The position numbers and the translations under genes were made by a program. DNA of 64,000 nucleotides, taken from the NCBI GenBank assembly GCA_033816765.1, contig CM066287.1:5022001-5086000 (forward strand), in the 5' to 3' direction. Below, piece by piece: positions 1 through 10,045 of the stretch. The notes beneath the pieces are model-generated. The model ran no database searches and was not told the origin of the DNA. It worked only from the letters and a program-made list of their open reading frames with translations. This DNA comes from Nothopassalora personata. Taxonomy: Eukaryota; Ascomycota; Dothideomycetes; Mycosphaerellales; Mycosphaerellaceae. Positions within the stretch are counted from its first letter, which is position 1. The number at the start of each line of letters is the position of its first letter.

Positions 1-1195
1 GCCTTCTTCAGGTACAATGGTCAGCACTGAAAGTCTCCCATTCGGCACTGGACCTACCCCGATCTCTTCAACAGTAACGTCCGGGGTAATAGGCGGCGCT
101 AGTTCGACTGAGGGCTCTGGCGCGGCTCCATCGTCAGATACTCCATTCACCAACTCTATAAACTCGCGATCTGGAAGTCTACCACCATCATCAGAAATGC
201 CACCGACCGGAAGTATCCCCTTGAGCACCGGACCTTCCTCGTACCCAAGTAGCGCTCCCTTCACCAACTCAATCAACTCGAGGTCAGGCAGCCTATCACC
301 GTCATCAGGGTTCCCATCGACAGGAAGCATCCCATTGAGCACAAGGCCATCACCAGGCACTGTTCCACCTTCATCTGGGCTTGTGCCAACCAGCTCTCCA
401 TCCAGCGGCGTGCCATTTACCAACTCATTGAACTCTCGATCAGGCTCCCTACCACCATCAAGCGCACCTTCTGGCACTGGGTTCAGCCCATCTTCCACCT
501 GGGGCACGGGCTCCAGCTTTTTCTCGACTGGTTTCACCGCACCATATGTGACCGGCTCGACTCTTTCTGCGCCCCCCGGGGAATTCGCCGAATCAATTCC
601 TTACACAAGGCCAACTGGCTACGGACCACAAGGCTATGGACCTCCGCCAAGTGCTCCACCAAGTGGCCCACCAAGTAGCCCGCCAGGAACAGGCTCCTCA
701 GGCGTGCCTTTCACGAACTCTCTCAACTCTCGATCTGGTTCACTTCCACCATCAACAGGCACAGTCCCCTCGACCGCAAGTCCCCCAACAGGCACCGGGT
801 CCTTGCCACCTTCCGGCTCTGCTCCACCATCCACAGGCTCAATCCCAACTGGAAGCGTACCGCTAAGCACAGCACCAAGCTCAGCATCCAGCGGTGTGCC
901 ATTCACCAACTCTATCAACAGCAGATCTGGCACCCTATCAACGCCGAGCGGTACTGCACCTTTCAGCACCGGCACCGGTCCAGCGACATCACCAGCAACC
1001 ACTTTCCCACCATATCCAACAGCTGCGTCAAGCTGTGTGACCAACTTTTTGGGTACGACCACAATCTTCACAACTGTGACGAATTATGGCTGCTATGCAA
1101 ACTGCCCACCCGCAGGTGGGGCGTATGGTAACACCAACACTTTTGGGCCACCTTCGTTTGGTGGTGGCCAGGGAGGCGGACGGGGTCCGTATTAG
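1..1195 (+). CDS. Ser/Pro/Thr-rich repeat protein, 3' part only
   Basis: The reading frame is already open at base 2, so the true start lies left of the window and the first ATG at 17 is internal. The visible 397 or so residues are mostly Ser, Pro, Thr and Gly, as in mucin-like or cell-wall fungal proteins. Five copies of a 13-residue block close to PFTNSINSRSGSL are spaced by variable PS/TG-rich linkers. The last 60 residues differ: they contain three cysteines, a TTTIFTTVTNYG-like stretch and a Gly-rich tail ending GRGPY. No membrane segment or GPI signal is visible at the C-terminus. A secreted or wall-associated role is inferred from composition only, because the N-terminus and any signal peptide are missing. 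I do not recognise a named family. Confidence 0.7.
   Translation, partial: PSSGTMVSTESLPFGTGPTPISSTVTSGVIGGASSTEGSGAAPSSDTPFTNSINSRSGSLPPSSEMPPTGSIPLSTGPSSYPSSAPFTNSINSRSGSLSPSSGFPSTGSIPLSTRPSPGTVPPSSGLVPTSSPSSGVPFTNSLNSRSGSLPPSSAPSGTGFSPSSTWGTGSSFFSTGFTAPYVTGSTLSAPPGEFAESIPYTRPTGYGPQGYGPPPSAPPSGPPSSPPGTGSSGVPFTNSLNSRSGSLPPSTGTVPSTASPPTGTGSLPPSGSAPPSTGSIPTGSVPLSTAPSSASSGVPFTNSINSRSGTLSTPSGTAPFSTGTGPATSPATTFPPYPTAASSCVTNFLGTTTIFTTVTNYGCYANCPPAGGAYGNTNTFGPPSFGGGQGGGRGPY
143..937 (+). repeat. Five copies of a 13-aa coding repeat
   Basis: Copies start at 143, 257, 413, 707 and 899, each 39 nt and all in the same frame. The block reads PFTNS(I/L)NSRSG(S/T)L. Codon choice differs between copies (for example TCG, TCT, AGC for Ser), so the protein motif is kept better than the DNA. 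This argues for selection on the peptide rather than recent duplication. Confidence 0.85.
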
Positions 1196-1198
1196 TCG

Positions 1199-1892
1199 CT
1201 AGGCGGCTGGGCGGAGAGACTGGTTGACTGTCGGGAAAAGCTCATCGCCGTAGCTTTGGGTTTACGAATTAATGGCAGCATTCGGCGTTTATCATAGGAG
1301 TTTATTGTGCAGAATCGAAGCATGATCTGAAGGGAAGACGCTCAGGGTGGAAACGAAATATGAGAGTCCGTCTATAGAAATGAAATGGAATCTCGATCAC
1401 ACAATCTTGTCGGTGTCTAGCTTGTCAGGTGAAGGCGTCTTCTGGTCATTTCGGTGTGATCAAATGAGGCCTTGCATGGGTCGAGAGTAGTCTGGCGTAA
1501 TCTCGCGGTTCGATTTTCTTGGCATCAGACCGAAGTGGACATTTTGAACCAGGATGGCACCCGCTGCTCCAGCTGCAGCCTATATCGGCAGGCTGATGAA
1601 TGAGCGCTTCAGGGCCGCAACCATCCGTGAAGCTCTTCATGCGCGGAATTCTGTATTGCATCGCGTTTGGGCAGCATAAATGATGCATTCGAAACGCAAC
1701 TTTCAGGGTCTAGCATCGTACCTTTGTACTGAAATCATCCCTGGTCTCCGTGCGTCGTCTTCGAGACTCTCTTGAGGCCAACACTGCAATCTCGTGCGGG
1801 CACCTCAGTCTTGCGACTGTTCTTGCCCACCAGGAGAGAAAGGTTCCGATGTCGCGGTGGCTCCAACCACAGTACGTCCTTCTCCCCGTGGC
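1199..1892. other. Intergenic, convergent 3' regions
   Basis: This lies between the 3' end of the repeat protein and the 3' end of NOP16. Only short overlapping open frames are present, none with a recognisable motif. I see nothing further here. Confidence 0.5.
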
Positions 1893-2606
1893 TCATTCGA
1901 CCGTCCCACCTTCATCCCTCCACTTCTTGATCCGCTTCTTGATATCCCCTTCACTCCGCTGCATGTAATTAATCTTATGGTCCCTCGCCATCTTCCCATA
2001 ATCCTCCCCATACTTCCTCACCAGGTCCTCCACAAACTCCCGCTCCCCATCCGGCATTCTCCTCTTGAACTTCTTCGCAGGCCGATTCGCCGCTTCTTCT
2101 AGCCTCTTTACCGTCTCGGTCTTGCTCTCCGCTGCTCCACCGAATCCATCTGTGGCGTGCTGATTCCGGTGGTTGAGAACTTCGTCCACGGAGTCGTCCG
2201 AGTCCAAGTCATTGAGAGGGTCGTGTAAAGGGTTGGCGCGGGCTGGGGGGTTCCCATGGCCATCGTCTAGGACTCGGAGGATCTTGCCAGTTTCTGGATC
2301 GCGGTCGATTCTCGCTTCGGAGACGTCGAGCTGTTCTTTCCGTTTGGAGGCGTTGGCGATGTGGAGGGCGTCGCCTTGGCGGGCGGTCTCGTTGAGGACG
2401 TCGGAGACTTTTCGTTCGATGCCGCCGGTGTTCTTGTTGAGTTTGGCGGTCAGGCCGAGTCGTCGGTAGTTTTGCGCCAGAGATTGCGATTTGTCCCAGT
2501 TTTGGGCGATGATGGGGTTGTGTAGGATCTTTTTTTTGCTCTTGGGCTTTTGGCGGACTTTGTTGATGCCCGAGCGATTCTTTTTCTTTTGCAGTTCGCG
2601 ACCCAT
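1893..2606 (-). CDS. NOP16: Nucleolar protein 16 (60S ribosome biogenesis)
   Basis: Single exon, 237 aa. Nop16 is a nucleolar factor of pre-60S particles needed for 25S rRNA processing. The sequence shows the family layout: a very basic N-terminus (MGRELQKKKNRSGINKV), then NPIIAQNWDKSQSLAQNYRRLGL, the family core with Trp and conserved Tyr-Arg-Arg-Leu-Gly. An acidic Asp/Ser-rich middle follows (around residues 130-145), then a C-terminal block EREFVEDLVRKYGEDYGKMARD, IKKRIKKW. Length matches fungal Nop16. The start at 2606 is the first ATG and gives the conserved N-terminus. It is divergent from the ZIP transporter, with 213 bp between the two start codons. Confidence 0.93.
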   Translation of the reverse strand: MGRELQKKKNRSGINKVRQKPKSKKKILHNPIIAQNWDKSQSLAQNYRRLGLTAKLNKNTGGIERKVSDVLNETARQGDALHIANASKRKEQLDVSEARIDRDPETGKILRVLDDGHGNPPARANPLHDPLNDLDSDDSVDEVLNHRNQHATDGFGGAAESKTETVKRLEEAANRPAKKFKRRMPDGEREFVEDLVRKYGEDYGKMARDHKINYMQRSEGDIKKRIKKWRDEGGTVE

Positions 2607-2763
2607 GGTGGGGGGGGGGTGGGTGATGTGCTGTGCTGTGCTGCAATAGGAGGGAAAGTGGTTGCGATGAGAATTATTTGGAGGATGCGCGCAGTGCTCG
2701 GCTCGGTGGTCGGGAAACTGCGTGCCGATATCAGATCAGATTAGATTGTTGTCCCTGGCTTTC

Positions 2764-2771
2764 TTTATATA
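2764..2771 (+). promoter_or_regulatory. TATA-like element of the ZIP gene in a divergent promoter
   Basis: TTTATATA lies about 50 bp upstream of the ATG at 2820. The whole 2607-2819 gap separates two divergent start codons (NOP16 and the ZIP transporter), so it must hold both core promoters. The role is inferred from position and motif. Confidence 0.4.
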
Positions 2772-2819
2772 CCTACGACCAATTGAAGCTGATACCACAA
2801 TACTACACACTCATCCAAG

Positions 2820-4133
2820 ATGTTGTCGAGAAAGTACAGATTCGCGACCCTCGCGGTAGCAACTCTGCTCTGCTTCGCGTATGCCGAAGTCAGTCCTAAA
2901 GCCGTCGACTCGACCAATGCGGGTTTGCTCAGCACTCAGGAGATCGAGGAGCAGCTCCAGGTACACACATTTCCTGTTCAGCAGTACATCGAGGTCAAAC
3001 ACTAACACAACTTCAAGCAATGTCCCATCATAGAATCTCTTGTCGCCCACAAGGCTCTTTACGAAACCCATGAGCTCTCCTTCCTCCAGCGTAGCTTCGC
3101 TACCCTCTTCCCCTTCTCGAATCCCGCTTTCAATGCCTTGATGGGGACCGTGTACATCTCCGGTCCTCCAAACCTCCTCCTTGCGCTATGTCCGACGAAC
3201 ATCGACCCAAGTAGTCTGAACATCATGGTTGCTTTTGCAGTGGGAGGACTGCTCGGTGACACACTTTTCCACCTCCTGCCTGAGATCTTCCTGGGCGAGG
3301 TACCGGACGGTGAAGTCAAAGCTGTGTTGGTCGAGCCAAACAAGAACTTGCTACTCGGTGTGGCGATCATGGTTGGTTTCGTGACATTCGTGGCAATGGA
3401 CAAGGGCTTGAGGATCGCGACTGGGGGAGCGGGACATACCCATGATCACGGCTCTGCCAATGAGAAGTCGGAGGGAAAGGTCGGCGAGAAGGCATCCGCT
3501 ACTGGTGCTGCTGCGAATTCGGGAGATGCTTCGCTGAGGCAGCGCAAGCAAGAGCAGACCAATAAGAAGGGCATTGTGCCTGCAGTCAGCGAGGAGGAGC
3601 CCAAGAAGGAGATCAAGCTCTCTGCCTATCTGAACATCATTGCGGACTTCACCCATAACATCACGGATGGACTAGCCATGTCCTCGTCGTTCTACGCCAG
3701 CCCTACGATCGGTGCTACGACGACGTTGGCTGTGTTCTGTCACGAGATCCCGCACGAGGTCGGCGACTTTGCTCTGCTAATTCAGGGGGGCATGAGCAAG
3801 CGAATGGCAATGGGTCTGCAATTCGTCACTGCTCTCGGAGCTGTGCTGGGTACTTTTATTGGTATCGCCGTTCAGGAGCTGGGAGGAAACGCTGCTGGTG
3901 CAAAGGCTATGGTCGGTGCTGGCAACACCGGGATACTCGGTACGAGCTTGCAATGGGGCGACATGCTATTGCCCTTCACCGCTGGCACATTCTTGTTCGT
4001 TGGAACGGTATCAGTGATACCTGAGCTGCTGGAAACAGGACCGAACAGGTGGAAGGAGCTTCGTAGTACTGCCACGCAGTTCGCTGCTATGGCTGCCGGC
4101 GCTGGTATCATGCTGGTGATATCCTGGGAGTAA
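2820..4133 (+). CDS. ZIP-family (LIV-1 type) zinc transporter
   Basis: Two exons, 2820-2960 and 3018-4133, with a 57 nt intron (GTACAC...TTCAAG), giving 418 aa. ZIP proteins move zinc into the cytosol. This one has the LZT/YKE4-like signature of endomembrane members: HNITDGLA near residues 260-267 and CHEIPHEVGDFA near 288-299, the metal-binding helices IV and V. The N-terminus (LAVATLLCFAYA) looks like a signal peptide. A His-rich cytosolic loop (GHTHDHG, about residue 187) is followed by a charged linker. The closest named relative I would suggest is yeast Yke4 or SLC39A7/A13, acting in the ER or Golgi. The splice is supported by keeping the luminal EEQLQ-QCPIIESL segment in frame. An annotation starting at the later ATG at 3141 would lose the leader. 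Confidence 0.9.
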
Positions 4134-4156
4134 GTGCGCTAGCGCGCTGCTTCACT

Positions 4157-4497
4157 TCAAAACCTCCCGACTTTCTTCTTCATGCAAGTGCTAGATGTGT
4201 GGGTCAGTAGCTTCAAGATCGCCAGAGCGAGCACCAACACCACCATTGCTCTGCTGTCAATGCCGCCGCTGTTGCCTGCCTTGACCGTTGGAAGTAATGG
4301 GAGTAGCTTACCTTGACCGCGCGGCTCGCGTGGCGGAACCTCCACGAGATTGGCCCACATGTCGCCACGGTTGCCGTTGAACGAGATGGACTCGCATGGC
4401 TTGAATGTGGTGACGCTGATGCGACCACCGCGTGGAGCCTCAGCGCCATCCTCCAGCGGGTTCTCACGAAACGCATCCTTTATGCTGATTGCAACTA
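4157..4497 (-). pseudogene. Possible 3' remnant of an unidentified gene
   Basis: On the minus strand an open stretch reads through a protein-like segment with FKPCESISFNGNRGDMWANL and then PPREPRGQ. It ends in a small-residue spacer (GNSGG) and a hydrophobic tail (VVLVLALAILKLL), a pattern like a GPI-anchor or tail-anchor signal. The composition looks coding and the GC content is higher than in the sequence to its right. No 5' half, start codon or clean upstream exon can be found, because it runs into non-coding sequence at about 4500. It could be the last exon of a broken gene or a chance frame. Family not recognised. Confidence 0.25.
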
Positions 4498-4499
4498 GT

Positions 4500-6602
4500 A
4501 GATGACGTACTAACCTCTGCCACCCGATTATTCCAATAGCTAATAAGCTCGTTTATCAACATAAGACGATAGTGCCCCTAACCTCAAAGCGTTTTCAAGA
4601 ACTTGTTAATTGGAACTAAGGAAATGCATGTCGGAATACGCCTCCTAGAGAGGCACGGAATGTCTTAGTCCGTCTAGCTCTATAGCGGTCAAAGCACTTT
4701 AAGTCATGTCCGAATTAGAGTTATTAGGGCCTACATAGCACTTGCATGACCTAGCATGCCTTAAGTGCCCTGTCGCTTAGGTTATATCTAACAAGGTAGT
4801 CGGAAGAATAACATCTTTATTTAATTCTGGCTAATACTTATTATGCTAGAGCCCTAGCAAGGGTTCTAGCAAGGGAGACAAAAATGGTACGATTGGACAG
4901 AATCTACCAGGGAGGAGTCCTCAGTTCCAGTTACTTGCGCACCAACGTCTGAACTCAACAAGTGAGTAGGTTGATTGTACGGATGTCGCCGAGAATCTAG
5001 AGTTGAACCCACTTCCTACCTCCTATATCGATCGGGGTGCCAATTCGAACTCTAGGACAAAGTCGCATCGCATCTGAAGCGCTTGCAAAACCTTGCTTCG
5101 AAAAATGTGTAAGCTGCGCGGGTCAACTTGCCCTAGCTAGTTGTTCTAACTGACTGGTAATCCATTAATAGCTCGCCGCCGCTACCACTTGTTGCGGCGG
5201 CGTATGATTAGTTTGAGAATTCTGTCCGGCCCCTAGACTACAAGCTATTTGTAGAAGGAAAAAGGGCCACAGGGGGACGGATATGAAAGTTGTTGGATGG
5301 AGGTGCTGTTTTTTACCCAATCTGGGTTTCCCGCTTACTGTCGTTACCGTGTTTGTTCCTACCGAAATCGCGCGGTGGCTGGCGCAAAATATCAGTCACT
5401 AGTGCATAGGCAGCCTACCTGCTACTCGGTATTTACTCCTTTGATTGACCAGACCACGCAAGAGAAGATGCTGCTGAGACCTGTCTTCTTGTTGTGCTCG
5501 TGGGTGGCGTCAACTGAGCGTGGACGATTGCTATCGAATGTGAACGATGGAGTGTCTGAATGTGTTGAGGTAGAGCCATTGAGAGGGCTGCGTGCAGCAA
5601 TACCGAATTTCTTCTTCATGCTTGCAGTGGTGCTGAGCGCGTGCGGCGGGAGCTATGCTGTATGCTGAAAGTTGTTTAGAAAGAAAAGGCGCCCGCAAGA
5701 ACTGTCAAGTCGTTCAAGCTATTTCATGTGCTGCGTGGCCTTTGAGAGGGAACGGCGAAGAGAGGCCATTTATGTGCCAAGCAATTTCACATGGAGCGAA
5801 AGCCGTTGCTAGCGTGCTCCACAATTACAGGGGTTCGGAATGGCTCAGTTATACTTCACTTGAGTGAAGCGGAGCTCTCATAGCAACATCAGGCAAGTTC
5901 GCTGTTGGTGAGCCTCAGACTGCGCTGCTTGAGCAAATTGTCACATGTTGGACAACCATGCGTCATCGAAGTGAACTATCAGCAAAGTGACCTAAGGTGG
6001 AGCCTAGCGTGGAATTATGACTTTTTTCCTTGGTAGGTATCGAACATGGTCGCAGCCTCTATACTTTCAGCAGAGATACAGTGATCCTCGCAGCGGTACT
6101 TCAATGGTCAACGTTCGAAGAAACCCTCAGTCTTCTCAGTTTCGTGGGATGTGGACGATTATGTGGGCCACTGGGCCAGATCTCCAGACATGCACGGAGC
6201 AAGTGCAAAATCATTGTGATCTCGAGCTATGTAGAAATAGAGCATGAAGCAGAAGAACCTCTATGTCGCTAGATGCCAATCTCGAGGACTGCACAAAGTC
6301 CCTTGTTATACATACCTCCAAATCCTTGTCACACTGTACCTTGTCCGTCATAAAAGCTTTCCTCATATGACTGGCTGTATGGGGTTATGAAGTCGTCCTC
6401 CTAAAGGTAAGGTAGGTTAGCCCTGGTGTCTCTAACGTGATGATAGAAGCCGTCAGCGTTCTGAGAGTGTCTCAGATGACGCATCATGACTACTGTACTT
6501 GTCCTTACTCACTGGAAGCCAGGGTTTCTCGTCAGTGTCCTGTGGTCACGGGTATGGCGGTCAGCAAATGGTCCAGTCAGTCGTTCGAAACGTCCAGATT
6601 TA
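4500..6602. other. Long gene-poor stretch
   Basis: About 2.1 kb with only short open frames (longest 123 codons at 5297-5668, no motif, no signal peptide). The part from 4500 to 5250 is richer in A+T and TA dinucleotides than the flanks but keeps many CA and TG steps, so it is not RIP-saturated. A perfect 9-bp GC-rich hairpin sits at 5174-5202. It could be an old, decayed repeat. No inverted ends or coding remnants were found. Confidence 0.4.
5174..5202. repeat. GC-rich perfect hairpin
   Basis: CGCCGCCGC at 5174-5182 is followed by an 11-nt loop and GCGGCGGCG at 5194-5202. It stands out in an AT-richer stretch. No gene end is near enough to call it a terminator. Confidence 0.5.
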
Positions 6603-8075
6603 TTATCGTACCCAGTCTCCAGAAGCTCCGGAAGTTCCAGATAAGCTCGAATTGAAGGATTGCCCAAGGTCTTCTGCTTCAGCTTGCTCGCGCGTGCATC
6701 TGGTGCATCGGCATGGTCCATTGATCCACCGCCGGAATCGGTCGCGCCTCTCCTGCAAAGGCTTCTTGTCCATGAAGCCATCGTAGCAAACGAAGAGCTG
6801 CTCGCCGGCGCATACATCTTTCGTTGTCATCATGTGCATGGTTGTATGATCCTCGTCTCTCCTGAACCATGATACGTTCGGTTCGCAGCTGTGGTTGAAG
6901 AAGGAGAATAGCTGATGTACTGCTGCGGTGGTGGGATCGCTGCAGGAATTGTTATCGGCCCTCGACTTGATGGTGAAGTATGTCCAGGTATCGTAGTTGA
7001 GATTGGCGAAGATGTCAACGCCTAGCTGCTGAAGGAAGTCGTTCAGGACACCTATATCGTCCTCTAGCAAGAAGTCTCCGAACGTCCCGTCATACGTTGA
7101 GGTCAGCCGAGCGGCGAGAGTGTGGTCCAGCGGGTGAGTTGCGCCGTCTATGATGGAAGCGAAAAAGAATCGGCACCTTGTGATGACATCTGCAGAGTTC
7201 TTGCCACATCGATCTCGTATCCAGCGCATGTCGTGATCCGTGCTATCTTCAGCAGAGTTAGGATGTAGTTCATCGAGGCAGCCAAGGCCTCCACGGAGAT
7301 TGACCGAAGAACCATCGCTGCCAGGACCGTTGCATCCCCACGTTCGAGTTGTATCAACGAGGATAGTCTCGCCTTTTCGAACATCTCGTGCAGCAAAGAC
7401 GCCGAGTAGATCTGCTCCGTTGCGTGCACCCACACCTTCGCCGAATGCATAGCGCTTGATGATGCAAGGTGAGTTGATGGGACACGGCGAGGAGTGTGGA
7501 GCGCTCTCCAACTTCTCGTCCACTCTGTCGTCTGCCGAGATAGCGAGCTCGCGATTCATGGTGTTGAGCAGCTCATCGTTTCTCATCCTGTGTCCTTCCT
7601 TCATCCACGGGTACTCTCTAGCGACGGTTCTACCTCTGTGCTCGTTGGGGAAGTAATACAGATTGTCTGCGATGATCCTATCCGCAGCTCTCTGCAGGCT
7701 TGCGAGATACTCTTCTTGAGCTTCATGCTCCATCTCCGACTGCGCAGGATCAGCAGTTTCGGCATCCTGCATCCAAAAGCCCATCCGATGGCCAAGACGG
7801 AAGCCAGGTCGTCGTTCGAGATCTGCCAGGACTTTCCTCGCGAGCGTGACGGCTTTCAAGCCGTCTCCAGCGGCCAATTCCGGATAACGCAACTTGGTCA
7901 AGGTCTTGCTCCGTCTGAACCAAGATGTTGGGTCGTATGGGAATCGTGTGATTGTGTCGGTATCTCTGTTTAGCGATGAGATCAGGCCAGAGATTTGTTC
8001 CTTGGAATACTGATTCTCCCAGGGCCGCCACGGCAGTGAGGGCATCCATTCGCTGGCATCAAACGGCTTGTCCAT
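6603..8075 (-). CDS. SET-domain protein, SMYD-like
   Basis: Single exon, 490 aa, starting at the only early ATG (8075). SET domains transfer methyl groups from S-adenosylmethionine to lysine. An N-terminal region of about 200 residues, possibly helical and TPR-like (SWFRRSKTLTKLRYPELAAGDGLKA), precedes the SET region. That region opens with GVFAARDVRKGETIL (about 225-240) and carries the substrate and cofactor motif FNHSCEPN (393-400). The second SET motif, GEQLFVCYDGF (about 424-434), provides the catalytic Tyr. A post-SET zinc cluster, CRCTRC, lies at about 455-460. The SET domain is split by a long insert, as in SMYD-type and fungal SET proteins, but no MYND finger is visible. The substrate is unknown: histone or non-histone protein is possible. 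Confidence 0.85.
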   Translation of the reverse strand: MDKPFDASEWMPSLPWRPWENQYSKEQISGLISSLNRDTDTITRFPYDPTSWFRRSKTLTKLRYPELAAGDGLKAVTLARKVLADLERRPGFRLGHRMGFWMQDAETADPAQSEMEHEAQEEYLASLQRAADRIIADNLYYFPNEHRGRTVAREYPWMKEGHRMRNDELLNTMNRELAISADDRVDEKLESAPHSSPCPINSPCIIKRYAFGEGVGARNGADLLGVFAARDVRKGETILVDTTRTWGCNGPGSDGSSVNLRGGLGCLDELHPNSAEDSTDHDMRWIRDRCGKNSADVITRCRFFFASIIDGATHPLDHTLAARLTSTYDGTFGDFLLEDDIGVLNDFLQQLGVDIFANLNYDTWTYFTIKSRADNNSCSDPTTAAVHQLFSFFNHSCEPNVSWFRRDEDHTTMHMMTTKDVCAGEQLFVCYDGFMDKKPLQERRDRFRRWINGPCRCTRCTREQAEAEDLGQSFNSSLSGTSGASGDWVR

Positions 8076-8823
8076 GATAGAAGAGTCCCTTGTATGTTGT
8101 GATGCCGTGTGGATGGTGCTGTGTGAGAAGAGTAGGTGTCAAGAGTGTCTGTGGGCCGGCGAAGTAGAGAGATAATACGGTGGGAGGGAGAGAAAGTTGT
8201 CATGTGAACGTGGCACCGCTCTTGCAGGAGGCTGCTCCAACTGAAATGTGAAGCTCTCGTGCTACCGTTTGCTTCACATGTCTCAGTTGCGGCCCATCAG
8301 TGTATCTGGATGACTTCTCGAGCCTAACACGCCACAAGGAAGGGGTGAAACCTCACAGCATGATTTGAGACTCTCCGTGATGTATTCACGCAATGAATCT
8401 CCAAGGTACGCCTGTGAGGCTGATCAAATCTATATGCTTCAACTGCAAAAGCGAAGTCTGCACTTTTGGATCGTGCGCAACGCTCCTGCCCACAGAAAGC
8501 ATTTCCATAGATGCAGCTCTGTACTCCTTGCAACGAGCACACATATAGCGTCCAAATGATCATAGACAAACTCCTCCGCAGCAAGCGATACTCCGAAAGC
8601 GATGCTTTCAAAAATGTCCTTCATCACCTTCAGTGCAGGTCGCCTGTCTTCGCTCGTGCTAGCCGATTCCGATTGTCCGCCCGCTTCGTGTTTCGTGCTA
8701 AGTACTACAGGCGAAGTAGAATGCGCTGCTTCTCCGTGATTGAAGCATGACGATCAGGGGAGATGGTCGTGGCGCAGGAACTCATGATAGCAGTATACAG
8801 TGCGCGAGCAGTAAAATGGCGTC
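8076..8823. other. Intergenic
   Basis: Upstream region of the SET gene and 3' flank of the G-alpha gene. Open frames are short and overlapping, with no motif. Nothing else seen. Confidence 0.5.
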
Positions 8824-10045
8824 TTAAAGCATCAGGTTATGCAAGTTCCGCTGCACAATCATGTCTTGCACACTCTTCATCGTCTTATCCAGCAGATTCG
8901 TGTCGGTAGCGTTGGTGAAGTGCACATAGGCATCCTTATCAGGATGTCGCACCAGGTTCCGGAACTTCCTTGCGAAGAACTGTGCGCCCGCCTCGCTGTC
9001 CCTGTCATTACCTGTGTAGTCGGGAAAGTGGTCTGCGATTCGTGCTGCACCAGACTCCACCTTGTCGTTGAAGATGTCAATCTTGTTCAAGAAGAGGATA
9101 AGAGCAGACTTCTCGAAGTACTTCGAGTTTGCGATGCTTTCGAACAGCATCAGTGCTTCGTGCATTTGGTTCTGCGATCGATCAGCCACTCTTGCCGCTT
9201 CAAAAAAGCACTTGTCGCAACTTACGCCATTGCGGTCCTCGACCAATACATGGTCAAAGCCGCTGATTGCGACCAGGAAAAGCACCACCTGAACGTTATC
9301 GAAGACGTGAATCCATTTCTTTCGCTCCGATCTTTGCCCGCCGACGTCGAACATGCGGTATGTGAGATTACCGGTCTCGAAGATGGTCTCGCTGATACCG
9401 GTCGTCCGTAATCGTGCTCGCAGGATATCCTGATCACTTGGAAGGTAGTCTTTCGCGAACAATCTCTCGATATTGGCGAAGTAACTGGGTGAAGGTCAGT
9501 GAGGGCGGTTTCGCTGGCCATGCAGGAACATACTAGGTCAGGTTGTCATGCAGCGCATATTCGTTGCCCTTCTTGATCGCAGCTTGGACACCTTGATCCT
9601 CCCAGAGGCTTCGAAATGCGTTCAGGCAGTCCAGTGGCATGGGCTCGTCCGCTCCAATGTCAGGATCAGCCGCAACAATCTCGGCGAATCGCTATCTCAT
9701 AGTCAGCCGCAAAGCGTTTCCCAATAAGTCAGGCAGGCTCACGATGTTGTCGCTGTCAGCGAAATCCACCTCCTGTTCTTCCATAGCGCCAAAGACGACT
9801 TGGAAGGCGTGCAGGAGGTTCTGGAAGATGGTGACCTTCCATTGCCTCCGTTCTTGTGTCGAGAAACCCTTGGTGTGGATCAATCGCATCTGCTTGAGCA
9901 CCGTCGACTTTCCCGACTCGCCAGCGCCGAGGAGCAATAGCTTCACCTCCTTTGCCATCCGCTTCTGATCCTCCCGCAACTGCTTCTCGATTTCCTTGCT
10001 CTTCTTCGCCTCCGGGTCGTCCTTACTGCTGCTTCCGAAACACAT
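8824..10045 (-). CDS. Heterotrimeric G-protein alpha subunit, fungal group II
   Basis: Four exons on the minus strand: 10045-9743, 9691-9534, 9484-9226 and 9171-8824, giving 355 aa, the standard G-alpha length. All introns are GT-AG (51, 49 and 54 nt). The first and third are multiples of three, and the first contains an in-frame TAG, so it must be spliced. Motifs: P-loop GAGESGKST (40-48), switch I RLRTTGI, switch II DVGGQRSERKKW, NKID for guanine binding, and TNATDT near the C-terminus. The start MCFG and the C-terminus RNLHNLML match fungal group II subunits (GNA-2 class) rather than the MGC-type groups I and III. A myristoylation glycine is therefore absent, and Cys2 is a candidate palmitoylation site. 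It acts at the plasma membrane in nutrient or pheromone signalling, mostly with a modulating role in known fungi. Confidence 0.93.

Noticed and set aside
5030..5060. TTCGAAT-like B-box on the minus strand
   Set aside because: Flanking bases do not form a T-arm and no A-box lies at the right distance.
5297..5668. 123-codon frame with many cysteines, possible effector
   Set aside because: No signal peptide at the start, a hydrophobic stretch only at the end, and no family resemblance.
7494..7973. 159-codon plus-strand open frame
   Set aside because: Antisense shadow of the SET-domain gene.
8839..9411. 190-codon plus-strand open frame
   Set aside because: Antisense shadow of the G-alpha exons, which carry all GTPase motifs.
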